The notes: generated by a model not told the origin, from the letters alone. A DNA stretch of 37,273 nt from CAINVV01 sp964506325 (GCA_964506325.1 CAZDLO010000027.1:1-37273), one strand, 5' to 3'. Counted from the first letter of the stretch, positions 1 to 8,435 are shown. Made by a program: numbers and translations.

Positions 1-936
1 TATGTAGAAAAACCATGCAGTCATAATCCCCGTGAAGGTGAAATCCTGGTTGAGGCTGCGGCCAAATACAAAAAAGTGATCCAGATGGGTAACCAGCGCC
101 GTTCATGGCCCAACGTGATAAAGGCCATCCAGGAATTAAAGACCGGCACAATTGGCAATGTCTATTTTGGAAAAGGATGGTATACGAATAACCGTGGACC
201 AATTGGTACCGGGAAAGTGGCAGAGGTTCCGGGTTGGCTCAATTGGGACTTGTGGCAGGGCCCGGCACCCAGGAAAGAATACAAGGACAACCTGCTTCAT
301 TACAACTGGCACTGGTTCTGGCACTGGGGTACCGGTGAAGCACTGAACAACGGAACGCACATGATAGACCTGCTCCGCTGGGGACTGGATGTGGATTTTC
401 CGGTTCGCGTGAGTTCAAACGGAGGCCGCTTTCGTTACAGGGACGACTGGGAAACACCCGATACCCAGGTTATTAATCTCGATTTTGACAAGGGTGTTTC
501 TATGTCCTGGGAAGGGCGCAGCTGTAACGGTAAACAGGTTGAGGGAAGTTCGGTGGGGGTAGTTTTTTATGGAGAGAAGGGAAGTATTCTCATCCCCAGC
601 GGCAACAGCTTCACACTTTTTGACCTGCAGGGCAAAGTGGTCAGGGTTGTCAACGACGAGTATAAGATAGATCCCCGGGATGTATCAAATCCATCTGAAC
701 AAGTTGATGCACTTCATATAAAAAATATGTTTGACGCAATAATAAACGGGAGCCCTGTCAATTCAGGAGTTGAATCGGGACACAAGAGTACGTTGCTGGT
801 GCAACTGGGAAATATTTCACAAAGAGTAGGCAGATCCCTGGATACGGATCCGAAGAATGGGCACATACTCCACGACAGGGAGGCTGCCAGGTTGTGGTCA
901 AGGAGTTATGAAAAAGGTTGGGAGATGAAGCTGTAA
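1..936 (+). CDS. Gfo/Idh/MocA family oxidoreductase, 5' end outside the window
   Basis: This is the C-terminal part of an NAD(P)-dependent sugar or polyol dehydrogenase-type protein. The reading frame is open from base 1, so the start and the Rossmann nucleotide-binding motif lie upstream. The first visible residues are YVEKPCSHNPREG, which carry the family EKP motif; its lysine is considered catalytic. It continues through a helix to GNQRRSW and then the C-terminal alpha/beta substrate domain, which includes NNGTHMIDLLRWGLD, a region of typical active-site His/Asp residues. The tryptophan-rich stretch (WHWFWHWGTGEA) is common in the bacterial Gfo/Idh/MocA proteins abundant in Bacteroidota and Planctomycetes. 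The substrate cannot be told from sequence. A second family member starts 46 bases downstream on the same strand, so the two are probably co-transcribed. The family call is firm. Confidence 0.9.
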   Translation, partial: YVEKPCSHNPREGEILVEAAAKYKKVIQMGNQRRSWPNVIKAIQELKTGTIGNVYFGKGWYTNNRGPIGTGKVAEVPGWLNWDLWQGPAPRKEYKDNLLHYNWHWFWHWGTGEALNNGTHMIDLLRWGLDVDFPVRVSSNGGRFRYRDDWETPDTQVINLDFDKGVSMSWEGRSCNGKQVEGSSVGVVFYGEKGSILIPSGNSFTLFDLQGKVVRVVNDEYKIDPRDVSNPSEQVDALHIKNMFDAIINGSPVNSGVESGHKSTLLVQLGNISQRVGRSLDTDPKNGHILHDREAARLWSRSYEKGWEMKL

Positions 937-982
937 GCCACCATTACCGCCTTGAAAATTGAAAATTTAAAAAAGCACGAAC

Positions 983-2281
983 ATGAAAAATCTGGATCTC
1001 CGGGATTATCCAATGGAAGGACAATCAGAAAATAACAATTATCCCCTGGGGCAGGCCCCTGTTTCATCACTTTCCAGGCGCCGGTTTCTGCACTCATCAG
1101 CCGTTGTTGCTGCCGCTGCCGGACTTGCACAACTGGGTTGTTCGGATGGAAAGGATTCAAAACCCAAAACTACTGAGACGTCTAAAATTCAGGGCTTTGA
1201 GGATACCTCAAAAACTCCGGATCCCTACAAGGGATGGGTTCCTCTTTCAGACCGGAAAATACGGGTTGGACTGGTAGGTCATGGTGTATGTAAATTTGCA
1301 TCCCAGTTTGGCTTCCAGGATCATCCCAATGTGGAGGTGGTGGCTGTCAGTGACCTGATACCGGAGCGATGCGCTGAAATGGCCAAGGTTTGCAAATGCG
1401 ACAAAACCTATCCTTCCCTTGAAGAGCTCGTTAAGGATGACCGGATCGAAGCTGTTTTTGTTGCAACAGATGCACCGAGTCATGTAAATCATTGCATAGA
1501 AGTACTGAAACATGGAAAACATGTGGCAGTTGCTGTTCCGGCTGTATATGCTTCGCTGGAGGATGCCGACAGGTTGTTTGAGGCCGTCAGGTTGAGTGGA
1601 CTGAAATACATGATGTTTGAAACATCCTGCTTCCGTGACAGCCTTTATGCCATGAACCGGATTTTCCAGCAGGGTGGTTTTGGGAAAATAGTTTACTCCG
1701 AGGGTGAATACTATCATTACATGGAAAAACCGATCGACTCATTCAAGGGATGGCGTATCGGGCTGCCGCCACAATTGTATCCCACGCACTCCAACGCCTT
1801 TTATGTTGGTGTGACAGGTGGCAGTTTTACAGAGGTTTCCTGCCTGGGCATTCCGAGTGTCATCGAACATCTGCAGCCTCAGAACAATGTTTATAAAAAT
1901 CCTTTCGGAACAGAGATCGCCCTTTTCAAAACCAGTGAGGGCGGTATCTCCCGGATGGCAGTGAGCTGGGATACACCGGGTGACAGTGGTGAGCGAGGCC
2001 GTGTCAGGGGACAAAAGGGAACTTATTACGACAAATACGAGGGTCTTGACAAAACGGACTTTCAAATTGCCCGTCCTCCCCTTCCTCCGGGGATGCCCCT
2101 TGGCGGTCACGGAGGTTCCCATGGTTACCTCACCAATGAATTTGTCAGTGCCATTATCCAGGACAGAAAACCACTGGTTGATATTGCCGTTGCCCTGAAC
2201 CTTACCGTTTCCGGGATTGTGGCACATCAATCTGCGATGCGCGATGGTGAACTGATGAAGATCCCACAGTACAGACTCTGA
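983..2281 (+). CDS. Tat-exported Gfo/Idh/MocA family protein lacking the EKP lysine
   Basis: This 432-residue protein has a twin-arginine signal around residues 31-52 (SRRRFLHSS, then an Ala-rich h-region). The signal ends in LAQLGC, which could be a lipobox, so the mature protein may be a periplasmic lipoprotein. The Rossmann motif follows near residue 94 (VGLVGHGVCKFA, a G-x-G-x-x-x variant), then VVAVSDL. Where most family members have EKP, this one reads KHVAVAVPAVYA, so the usual catalytic lysine is replaced by valine. The fold is kept (NEFVSAI near the C-terminus), so it may bind a ligand or use different chemistry. It lies 46 bases after another family member and 3 bases before the next frame, which suggests one operon. 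The start gives a normal Tat n-region. The exact activity is unknown. Confidence 0.88.
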   Translation: MKNLDLRDYPMEGQSENNNYPLGQAPVSSLSRRRFLHSSAVVAAAAGLAQLGCSDGKDSKPKTTETSKIQGFEDTSKTPDPYKGWVPLSDRKIRVGLVGHGVCKFASQFGFQDHPNVEVVAVSDLIPERCAEMAKVCKCDKTYPSLEELVKDDRIEAVFVATDAPSHVNHCIEVLKHGKHVAVAVPAVYASLEDADRLFEAVRLSGLKYMMFETSCFRDSLYAMNRIFQQGGFGKIVYSEGEYYHYMEKPIDSFKGWRIGLPPQLYPTHSNAFYVGVTGGSFTEVSCLGIPSVIEHLQPQNNVYKNPFGTEIALFKTSEGGISRMAVSWDTPGDSGERGRVRGQKGTYYDKYEGLDKTDFQIARPPLPPGMPLGGHGGSHGYLTNEFVSAIIQDRKPLVDIAVALNLTVSGIVAHQSAMRDGELMKIPQYRL

Positions 2282-2284
2282 GAA

Positions 2285-2683
2285 ATGAGAATTCATGAAA
2301 TCTGCCTGATACTTTTGATTTATTTTGCCGGTTCCCTCCAGCTTGCCGGTCAGGATGCAGTAAATGCCTTTGACAGGATAGTCCTGAAAGACGATTTCAG
2401 CGGTTATAGTCCGGGATTGCTGTCTCCCCCTGTTGGACCGCATACCGAATATCACTTCTTAAAGGAAGTGCAGCCCACAGGAAAGTGGAGAGTTACTTCT
2501 TTCTACCATAACCCGCATGGAGCCGATACAGCCTGGAGAATTGAAAGCTTTAAAGGGAATAATGCAATCTGCATAAAACCGGGAGAAATCCGCTCTTCAA
2601 CTATTCCAACTATCAACTTACAGTTTCATTGCCGGAAACCGAATAAAGACAGAGAATTTCATTTGGCCAATAAATCAACCTGA
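2285..2683 (+). pseudogene. Truncated secreted protein (N-terminal remnant)
   Basis: The frame opens 3 bases after the preceding dehydrogenase. It encodes a signal peptide (MRIHEICLILLIYFAGSLQLAGQ) followed by about 75 residues that look like a real secreted domain: VLKDDFSGYSPGLLSPPVG, then a Trp/His-rich stretch. This resembles the N-terminus of longer secreted proteins with a jelly-roll or concanavalin-like module. After about residue 98 the composition changes (SSTIPTINL... to NKST), and the frame stops at 132 residues, far short of such proteins. The last 20 bases overlap the promoter of the next gene. My reading is that the 3' part was deleted and the end is fortuitous read-through. It could instead be a genuinely short protein. 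I recognise no catalytic motif. Confidence 0.5.
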
Positions 2684-2692
2684 TTATCTTCG
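2662..2692 (+). promoter_or_regulatory. Bacteroidota-type promoter for the aldolase/MtaA-like pair
   Basis: TTTG at 2662-2665 and TATCTTCG at 2685-2692 are separated by exactly 19 bases. This matches the Bacteroidota -33/-7 consensus TTTG-N19-TAnnTTTG with one mismatch. A start near base 2699 would leave a leader of about 20 bases before the ATG at 2720. The site sits over the end of the truncated upstream frame. Confidence 0.65.
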
Positions 2693-2719
2693 CATGGAAA
2701 AACTACTACCAACTGCAGC

Positions 2720-3634
2720 ATGAAAGAGCTTTATCCCCTTTCAGGTATTGTTACCGTTTTAAATACACCTTTCGACTCGGAATATTCGATTGATTTTCAG
2801 GCGCTTAAAAATAATGTCCGTGAAGCAATGAATGCCGGGGTTGCAGGATTCCTGGTGCCGGCGATGGCCTCAGAAGTCTACAGCTTATCTGAATCAGAGA
2901 GAATAATGATGGTTGAGGCGGTTCTTGACGAAGTGAACGGAAAGGTTCCTGTGATAGCCGGTGCCGGTGAGACCGATTTGGTAAAGAGTAAACGATTGCT
3001 GACCGAATACCAAAAAGCTGGGTGCCGCAACGTCCTGTTCCAGATTCCTTACCGGGATAACCGGCAATTCATGGATCACTTTATGGAACTCGCATCCTGT
3101 GATCCGGAAATGATCATGCTGCAGGACTGGGATTCTTCCGGATACGGGCTGCCGGATGAGTTGATCTGCGAACTGTTCGATTCTGTGGAGGCTTTCCGCT
3201 GTCTGAAAATTGAAACTGTGCCTGCAGGGGTAAAATATTCCCGGATACTGAATCTGACCGGAGGCAGGTTGAACATCAGCGGTGGATGGGCTGTTTCCCA
3301 AATGATCGAGGGCATGAGGCGGGGTGTTCATGCCTTTATGCCAACAGGAATGCATTACATTTACACCCATATTTACCGGCTTTTCGCTGATGGACAACAG
3401 GATGAAGCTCAACAGTATTTTTATAGAATATTGCCGGTACTGGCTTTTTCCAACCAACACCTGGATATATCCATTCATTTTTTCAAACAGTTGCTTTTCC
3501 GGCAGGGTCTTTATCCTACACCAAACGTTCGCATAAAAACACATCTGTTCGATGATCTTCACCGGGAAATTGCTGACCAACACATTGATTATATCATTCT
3601 ACTTGAAAATTCATTGAAATCAAATGCATACTGA
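2720..3634 (+). CDS. Dihydrodipicolinate synthase/N-acetylneuraminate lyase superfamily protein
   Basis: This 304-residue TIM-barrel protein belongs to the class I aldolase superfamily that includes DapA, NanA and 2-keto-3-deoxy-sugar-acid aldolases. Recognisable landmarks are LSGIVTVLNTPFD at the N-terminus, GVAGFLVPAMASEVYSLS (the usual phosphate/carboxylate loop G-T-T-G-E is not kept), VPVIAGAGE, and RCLKIETVP with Lys163 as the probable Schiff-base residue. The usual Y-N-x-P tyrosine strand is replaced by MLQDWDSSG, so it is unlikely to be the lysine-pathway DapA. It is cytoplasmic, with no signal peptide. It has its own promoter at 2662-2692 and overlaps the next gene by 11 bases, so the two are translationally coupled. 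Nearby sugar dehydrogenase-like genes point to sugar-acid catabolism, but this is inference. Confidence 0.82.
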   Translation: MKELYPLSGIVTVLNTPFDSEYSIDFQALKNNVREAMNAGVAGFLVPAMASEVYSLSESERIMMVEAVLDEVNGKVPVIAGAGETDLVKSKRLLTEYQKAGCRNVLFQIPYRDNRQFMDHFMELASCDPEMIMLQDWDSSGYGLPDELICELFDSVEAFRCLKIETVPAGVKYSRILNLTGGRLNISGGWAVSQMIEGMRRGVHAFMPTGMHYIYTHIYRLFADGQQDEAQQYFYRILPVLAFSNQHLDISIHFFKQLLFRQGLYPTPNVRIKTHLFDDLHREIADQHIDYIILLENSLKSNAY

Positions 3635-4718
3635 ACAACTTATCAGCTACATAGCTCTTGGAGCACCGGCAACAAGGAGACCCTCAACCGGCAACCTTCC
3701 TTTTTTGCGTCCGGAAATAGGTTTTACACCCAAATGGTACCACCAGGCTCTGGGAATAGATTTTGGGGAGAGATACCATACCGATCTCTCTTTTCGCAGG
3801 GAGTCCGTACTCTCCATGCGCAGGGAGGTGGACAAAAGGTTTCCCGGCAACAGTATTGGGAAAATAGACGAAACGGGAGAAACTATAGATCTGTTGACAG
3901 GACTTTACGGGGCCTGCACAATCGCCTCAATGTTTGGGGTTCCAGTCAGGTATGACAGCGAACAATGGCCAACCAGCGAGCATTTCAATATTTCTGATGA
4001 GGAAATGGGACTGCTGCAACCTGTGAGTCCGGATAATAATCCCTTTTTCAGATCAATACTTGAACAGGCCGACCTCATTGCTGCCAGCGAAGGAAAGGTG
4101 GTTGGATTCATAAACTGGCAGGGTGTTTTGAACAATGCCCAGCGGATTCGTGGACAGCAGTTGTTCCTCGATATGCTTATTGATCCTGATACTACCATGC
4201 ATTTCCTGGAGAGTATAACAACGACAATGATTGATTCAGCAAAACTGCTTCAAAAAAGGCAAAAAGAGAGTGGTGTTGACTATACTTTCTTTACAGTCAG
4301 CAATTGCCTTGTCAACATGCTTTCTCCCGACCTTTACAGGGATTTTATACTGCCTTTTGATCAGCGCATCGCAGAAGCCTTCCTGTCCATCGGAGTTCAC
4401 AATTGTGCCTGGAATGCAACTCCGTATCTTGATGATTATTCTTCAATTAAAGATGTCAGGTACCTCGATATGGGAATTGATTCAGACCTGGAAAGGGCAC
4501 GGACCCTTTTCCCAAACTGCAGAAGGTCCCTGATGTATACCCCCATGGATCTTGCCAACAAGGAGATCAGCAAAATCAGGAGCGACCTGCAGTACATCGC
4601 CAGTCATTATGGGCCATGCGATATCGTGGCTGCAGACATCGAAGCAGGGACACCCGATACCAGGGTTATTGATTTCATCGGTTTGTGCGATGAAATATCT
4701 TTACAATTTGGCCGGTAA
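3624..4718 (+). CDS. MtaA/UroD-family protein, probable zinc/cobalamin-type methyltransferase-like
   Basis: This 364-residue protein belongs to the uroporphyrinogen decarboxylase superfamily. It carries the zinc-ligand pattern of the methylcobamide methyltransferase branch (MtaA/CmuA) rather than the haem-pathway enzyme. I see GVHNCAWNA (His259-x-Cys261) and PCDIVAADIEAGTPDTRV (Cys332), which match the H-x-C...C zinc site and the downstream E-x-G-T-P segment of that branch. It has no signal peptide. It overlaps the aldolase-like gene by 11 bases, so the pair is probably made together. No cobalamin-binding domain protein or corrinoid activator lies in the window, so a C1-transfer partner would have to be elsewhere. 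Many Bacteroidota and Planctomycetes carry such proteins next to sugar-catabolism genes with no assigned role. The family is secure; the reaction is unknown. Confidence 0.8.
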   Translation: MHTEQLISYIALGAPATRRPSTGNLPFLRPEIGFTPKWYHQALGIDFGERYHTDLSFRRESVLSMRREVDKRFPGNSIGKIDETGETIDLLTGLYGACTIASMFGVPVRYDSEQWPTSEHFNISDEEMGLLQPVSPDNNPFFRSILEQADLIAASEGKVVGFINWQGVLNNAQRIRGQQLFLDMLIDPDTTMHFLESITTTMIDSAKLLQKRQKESGVDYTFFTVSNCLVNMLSPDLYRDFILPFDQRIAEAFLSIGVHNCAWNATPYLDDYSSIKDVRYLDMGIDSDLERARTLFPNCRRSLMYTPMDLANKEISKIRSDLQYIASHYGPCDIVAADIEAGTPDTRVIDFIGLCDEISLQFGR

Positions 4719-5073
4719 AAGTGCCGGTATGACCTTCCAGGCCTGTCGGGGATGAAAATGTACTTTCTGCTTGTACCTTGCAGAATATAGCAGGATGAAT
4801 CATTGGAAAAATTTTGGCTGAATGAAGGGATATTTGGTATTTTAGTCAAAACCCGGGTCAAACCGGTGATCCAAACCGGCAAATTAGAATCAGGAATTGA
4901 AATTGGATTTGAAAACGACTGCACCAATTTTTTACTTCCTTACCGGATGGGTTGGTTCTGTGGATATTTTTAGGAGTAATAACAGAATTGGGGTCGTAAG
5001 ACAAAACTGCATTTTTTTAATACTGAACAGAAGTCTATTCTGTTGAAGTTCAAATTATTGAATCTTTTCTTGG
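4719..5073. other. 355-base intergenic region before the TonB receptor
   Basis: I see no gene here. It contains a direct repeat CAAACCGG at 4859-4866 and 4872-4879 (13-base period) and an inverted repeat at 5026-5044 close to the receptor start. I could not find a convincing TTTG-N19-TAnnTTTG promoter, and I do not see the conserved boxes of a cobalamin riboswitch. Confidence 0.5.
5026..5044. repeat. Inverted repeat AACAGAA-N5-TTCTGTT upstream of the TonB receptor
   Basis: A perfect 7-base inverted repeat with a 5-base spacer ends 29 bases before the receptor ATG. It could be an operator half-site pair or a leader hairpin. There is no T-run after it, so a terminator is unlikely. Confidence 0.45.
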
Positions 5074-7098
5074 ATGACAAAGCTTTTATTGGTTTTCTTG
5101 TTGGTATCTTCCGGTTTCTGTGCGTTTAGCCAAACCGATACTACTGTTGTATATTCTTTGAAAGAAATTGTTGTAACCTCCCAGCGCAATCCACAGGAGA
5201 AATTGAATACTCCATACAGCATAAATTCCCTTAACCGCAAACAAATCGATTTATTCATTCCGCGTTCCACACCGGAGGCCCTTACCACGTTGAACGGAGT
5301 CTTCGTGCAGAAGACCAACCATGGCGGCGGCTCCCCTTTTTTAAGAGGACTGACAGGTAACCAGACCCTGATCCTGATTGATGGAATACGGCTCAATAAT
5401 TCCATTTACAGGTATGGTCCCAATCAGTACCTGAATACAATTGACCAGTTCCTGGTCAATAAAATTGAGGTAGCCAAAGGAACCGGCTCTGTCCAGTATG
5501 GGTCGGATGCCATGGGTGGTACAATTCAGCTATTTTCCAGGGACCCCGTGTTGAACGAAGATCATAAGGGCTTTAAAGGCAATTTGCTGGGAAAGTATAT
5601 GTCAGGGGATATGGAAAAAACGGGTCGCAGCGGACTGGAATATAATTCGGGTAAGTTTGCTGCCCTGATCGGAGGGACCTATCATGATTTTGGAGACCTG
5701 ACAGGAGGAAAAGAAACAGGGAAACAAAGTCCGTCGGGTTATACTGAATTTTCTTTTGATGCAAAACTGGCCATGCAATTGAAAAAAAATATGCAGCTCA
5801 CCATGGCCAATCAAATCACCAGGCAAAACAGCGTGCCTTTGTATCACAAAGTTGTCCTTGAGAATTACCTGGTCAGTGAATTTGATCCGCAGCAACGGAT
5901 GCTTAACTATGCCCGCCTGGATATCAGGGGTGAAAACAAAGTATTGGATAAAATCCGGGTCATTGGCTCGTGGCAACAGGGGCTTGAGGGGAGAAACAGC
6001 CGTAAGAACGGTTCAAATACACTGCTTAAAGAGGAGGACAGGATAAATACCATTGGTTTAACGGCGGATGTCAGTTCAGTTTTTGGAAAAAAATGGACCG
6101 CTGATTCAGGACTTGAATTTTACCATGACCGGGTTGGAAGTTCACGAACAGAAATCCAGGTGTCAGGGCCAGGACCATCCCTGGAGAAGCGTGGCTTGTA
6201 TCCGGATGACTCAAAAGCAGGAAATTATTCGTTGTTTACCCTTCATCACTTCAATTCCGGGAAATGGATTTTCGATGGCGGATTAAGGTATAGTTTCTTT
6301 AAAATCAACATTACAGATGTCACACTTGGGGAAGTGGAGATCTCGCCGGATGCATTCGTCTTCAACGCCGCAGCCATGTTTAACCTGAATAGCAACAATC
6401 ATGTCTATGCCTCCTTCAGCAATGGATTCAGGGCTCCCAACATTGATGATATGGGTACACTGGGTATTGTCGATTTCAGGTATGAGATACCTGCCTATGA
6501 TCTGCAACCGGAGAAGTCACGGAATTTTGAACTCGGCTATAAATTTCACTTCGCCGTATTCAGCGGAACACTGACGGCTTATTACATGAACCTCAATCAA
6601 CTGATTACCAGGATTAAAATAGAAGGGGAATTCATAGATGGATATCCTGTATACCAGAAGGAGAACGTGGAAGAAGCAATGATAAAAGGCCTGGAGGCTG
6701 AACTTAACTGGAGAGTTGTTGCAAATCTGGATGTTAATGCGGGCATATCCTGCACATATGGTCAGAATCTGACAAAGGATGAGCCTCTGAGGAGAATTCC
6801 GCCCTTGAATGGACGAATTGCAGCCCTTTATACTATGCGAAAATTCTTCACTTCCGCTGAAATGCTATTTGCAGCTGAACAGGACAGGCTTTCCTCAGGG
6901 GATATCAGCGACAACCGCATCCCTATAGGAGGAACACCCGGATGGCAGGTACTAAATTTCTATGCCGGCTATCAGCTATCTTCCGTGAAGTTTAAGACTG
7001 GTCTTCAGAATTTATTGAACGAAGACTACCGTACTCATGGATCAGGAATCAACGGAGTTGGGAGAAGCATCTGGCTGGCTGTTGATTATTGGTTCTAA
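5074..7098 (+). CDS. TonB-dependent outer-membrane receptor
   Basis: This is a 674-residue TonB-dependent transporter. It has a signal peptide (about residues 1-19, ending CAFSQ), a TonB-box-like strand KEIVVTSQR at about 29-37, and a plug domain to about residue 155 with NGVFVQKTNHGGGSPFLRGL, LILIDGIRLNNS and YGSDAMGGTIQLFSRDP. A 22-strand-type beta-barrel follows and ends in an aromatic residue (AVDYWF), as outer-membrane proteins do. It lacks the N-terminal carboxypeptidase-like extension of SusC proteins and has no SusD partner. It is therefore of the smaller BtuB/FecA/haem-receptor type. The GGGSP-x-x-RG and IRLNN signatures recall haem and siderophore receptors, but substrate prediction from them is weak. 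The following lipoprotein gene is 86 bases downstream on the same strand. Family certainty is high, substrate unknown. Confidence 0.92.
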   Translation: MTKLLLVFLLVSSGFCAFSQTDTTVVYSLKEIVVTSQRNPQEKLNTPYSINSLNRKQIDLFIPRSTPEALTTLNGVFVQKTNHGGGSPFLRGLTGNQTLILIDGIRLNNSIYRYGPNQYLNTIDQFLVNKIEVAKGTGSVQYGSDAMGGTIQLFSRDPVLNEDHKGFKGNLLGKYMSGDMEKTGRSGLEYNSGKFAALIGGTYHDFGDLTGGKETGKQSPSGYTEFSFDAKLAMQLKKNMQLTMANQITRQNSVPLYHKVVLENYLVSEFDPQQRMLNYARLDIRGENKVLDKIRVIGSWQQGLEGRNSRKNGSNTLLKEEDRINTIGLTADVSSVFGKKWTADSGLEFYHDRVGSSRTEIQVSGPGPSLEKRGLYPDDSKAGNYSLFTLHHFNSGKWIFDGGLRYSFFKINITDVTLGEVEISPDAFVFNAAAMFNLNSNNHVYASFSNGFRAPNIDDMGTLGIVDFRYEIPAYDLQPEKSRNFELGYKFHFAVFSGTLTAYYMNLNQLITRIKIEGEFIDGYPVYQKENVEEAMIKGLEAELNWRVVANLDVNAGISCTYGQNLTKDEPLRRIPPLNGRIAALYTMRKFFTSAEMLFAAEQDRLSSGDISDNRIPIGGTPGWQVLNFYAGYQLSSVKFKTGLQNLLNEDYRTHGSGINGVGRSIWLAVDYWF

Positions 7099-7141
7099 TG
7101 GGGTGGTATAACCGCTAAATAATGAAATTCAACATATTATA

Positions 7142-7153
7142 ACTGTAAACAGT
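7142..7153. repeat. Short inverted repeat ACTGT-AA-ACAGT
   Basis: A 5-base inverted repeat with a 2-base spacer lies 31 bases before the lipoprotein start. It may be an operator, but a repeat this short is also expected by chance. Confidence 0.25.
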
Positions 7154-7184
7154 CTTTCGAAGTAGAATATTTAAACTGAAAATT

Positions 7185-8435
7185 ATGAAAAACCTAAGCT
7201 TATTGCTAATCATTGTCGTTTGGATCATGGCTTACGGATGCAATTCTGAAACCCCGGCATCTTCCGGAGTACGATGGACTGAAGAATGGCCCGGAAGGGT
7301 GTATCCCCCTGAACATATTGTGACAACAGATTCTGTCAGCGGTGCAAAAGTTGTTTTTGCAACTACCAATCCTGCGAAAGACCTTAATTTCTATTTCGAC
7401 TGGAACAGCTGGTTCCGCGACCAAAGCTGCCTGTTCTTTACTTCTGACAGAAATGGGAAGGAAGAGCTTTTCGGATATATACCCAAAACAGGAGAATTGG
7501 TTTGTTTCTCTCCTGAACATATGGATAAAAAATATTGGTTCGGCACTGTAGATTTTCAGTCGCATGATATCTACATGACCGGTAATAACACTGTAATATG
7601 TTGGAAAATTGACATTCAGTTTAACAAGGATTCCTCCAGGGTGGAAAAGGTAAAAGTCAGGGAGAGAATCATTGCTTCAGCACCTGAGGGAAAAAACTTT
7701 TTTGGTGCCTTGTCACAAAGCGCCGATTGCAGATTCCTATCCCTGGCAGCATCTCCTAAAAGCAATCCGGTACACAAGGAGATTCTTGCTGTTGATATCC
7801 TGACAGGGAAGTCAGACCTTTTGTACAGTATGGATGATACCATACCACTTACACACATACAGTTCAGCAAATACAATCCCTTCTTGCTGAGGTTCTCCCA
7901 TGATGCGCCTAAACTCCCGGGTGTACACCGGATGTGGATCGTGGACACCCGAAAGCCGGGAGAGGCAAGGAAGATCCATTTGCAGGAGCCGGGAGAACTT
8001 GTTACCCATGAGGATTGGTGGGTTGATGACCAGCTTACCTTTTGCGGGGGATACCTCAAAGAAGAGTCACATGTCAAACTGGTTAGTATCCACGATCAGA
8101 AAACAAGGATTATTGGCAATGGCGCATGGTGGGAGGGAGGTACTCCGGCTGAACTGTCGAAGTACAACTGGTGGCATGCATCAGGGTCGCGCGACGGGAA
8201 ATGGGTTGCTGCTGATAACTGGCATGGCAGGATTGCCGTCATCGACATGCGAACTGCTCATCTGCGTCTTCTTACCACCAATCACCGTATCTATGGAAAG
8301 GGAGAGCATCCGCATGTTGGCTGGGCTCCTGACAGCAAAAGCGTCGAATTCACCTCCAATCAAAGGGGGAATGGTGATGTTGTCATTGCCTGGCTTCCTT
8401 TCGAAAAATGGAATTATCCTTTTGACGAAAAGTAG
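7185..8435 (+). CDS. Oligogalacturonate-lyase-like (PL22-type) beta-propeller lipoprotein
   Basis: This 416-residue protein has a lipoprotein signal (LLIIVVWIMAYGC, Cys19) and a repeated beta-propeller pattern. Segments match oligogalacturonate lyase (PL22) blade motifs: CLFFTSDRNGKEELFGY, HIQFSKYNPFLLRFSHDAP (His224, His239), RMWIVDTR, THEDWWVDDQLTF (His275) and EHPHVGWAPDSKSVEFTSN. The last contains an H-x-H pair (His375, His377) like the metal-binding pair of PL22 enzymes. PL22 enzymes cleave short unsaturated or saturated galacturonides from pectin, normally in the cytoplasm; this one is predicted to be membrane-anchored. A TolB-like sensor or structural propeller is an alternative. It follows the TonB receptor by 86 bases and converges with the next gene across 37 bases. 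The propeller fold is likely; lyase activity is moderately supported. Confidence 0.7.
   Translation: MKNLSLLLIIVVWIMAYGCNSETPASSGVRWTEEWPGRVYPPEHIVTTDSVSGAKVVFATTNPAKDLNFYFDWNSWFRDQSCLFFTSDRNGKEELFGYIPKTGELVCFSPEHMDKKYWFGTVDFQSHDIYMTGNNTVICWKIDIQFNKDSSRVEKVKVRERIIASAPEGKNFFGALSQSADCRFLSLAASPKSNPVHKEILAVDILTGKSDLLYSMDDTIPLTHIQFSKYNPFLLRFSHDAPKLPGVHRMWIVDTRKPGEARKIHLQEPGELVTHEDWWVDDQLTFCGGYLKEESHVKLVSIHDQKTRIIGNGAWWEGGTPAELSKYNWWHASGSRDGKWVAADNWHGRIAVIDMRTAHLRLLTTNHRIYGKGEHPHVGWAPDSKSVEFTSNQRGNGDVVIAWLPFEKWNYPFDEK

Noticed and set aside
1247..3583. Long antisense open frames inside the dehydrogenase and aldolase genes (for example minus-strand 1739-2455 and 2894-3583)
   Set aside because: They lie opposite clear family genes, lack signal or domain patterns, and are the shadows expected from this codon usage.
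4719..5073. Possible cobalamin riboswitch before the TonB receptor
   Set aside because: The conserved boxes of that riboswitch are not visible; only a short dyad and a small direct repeat are seen.
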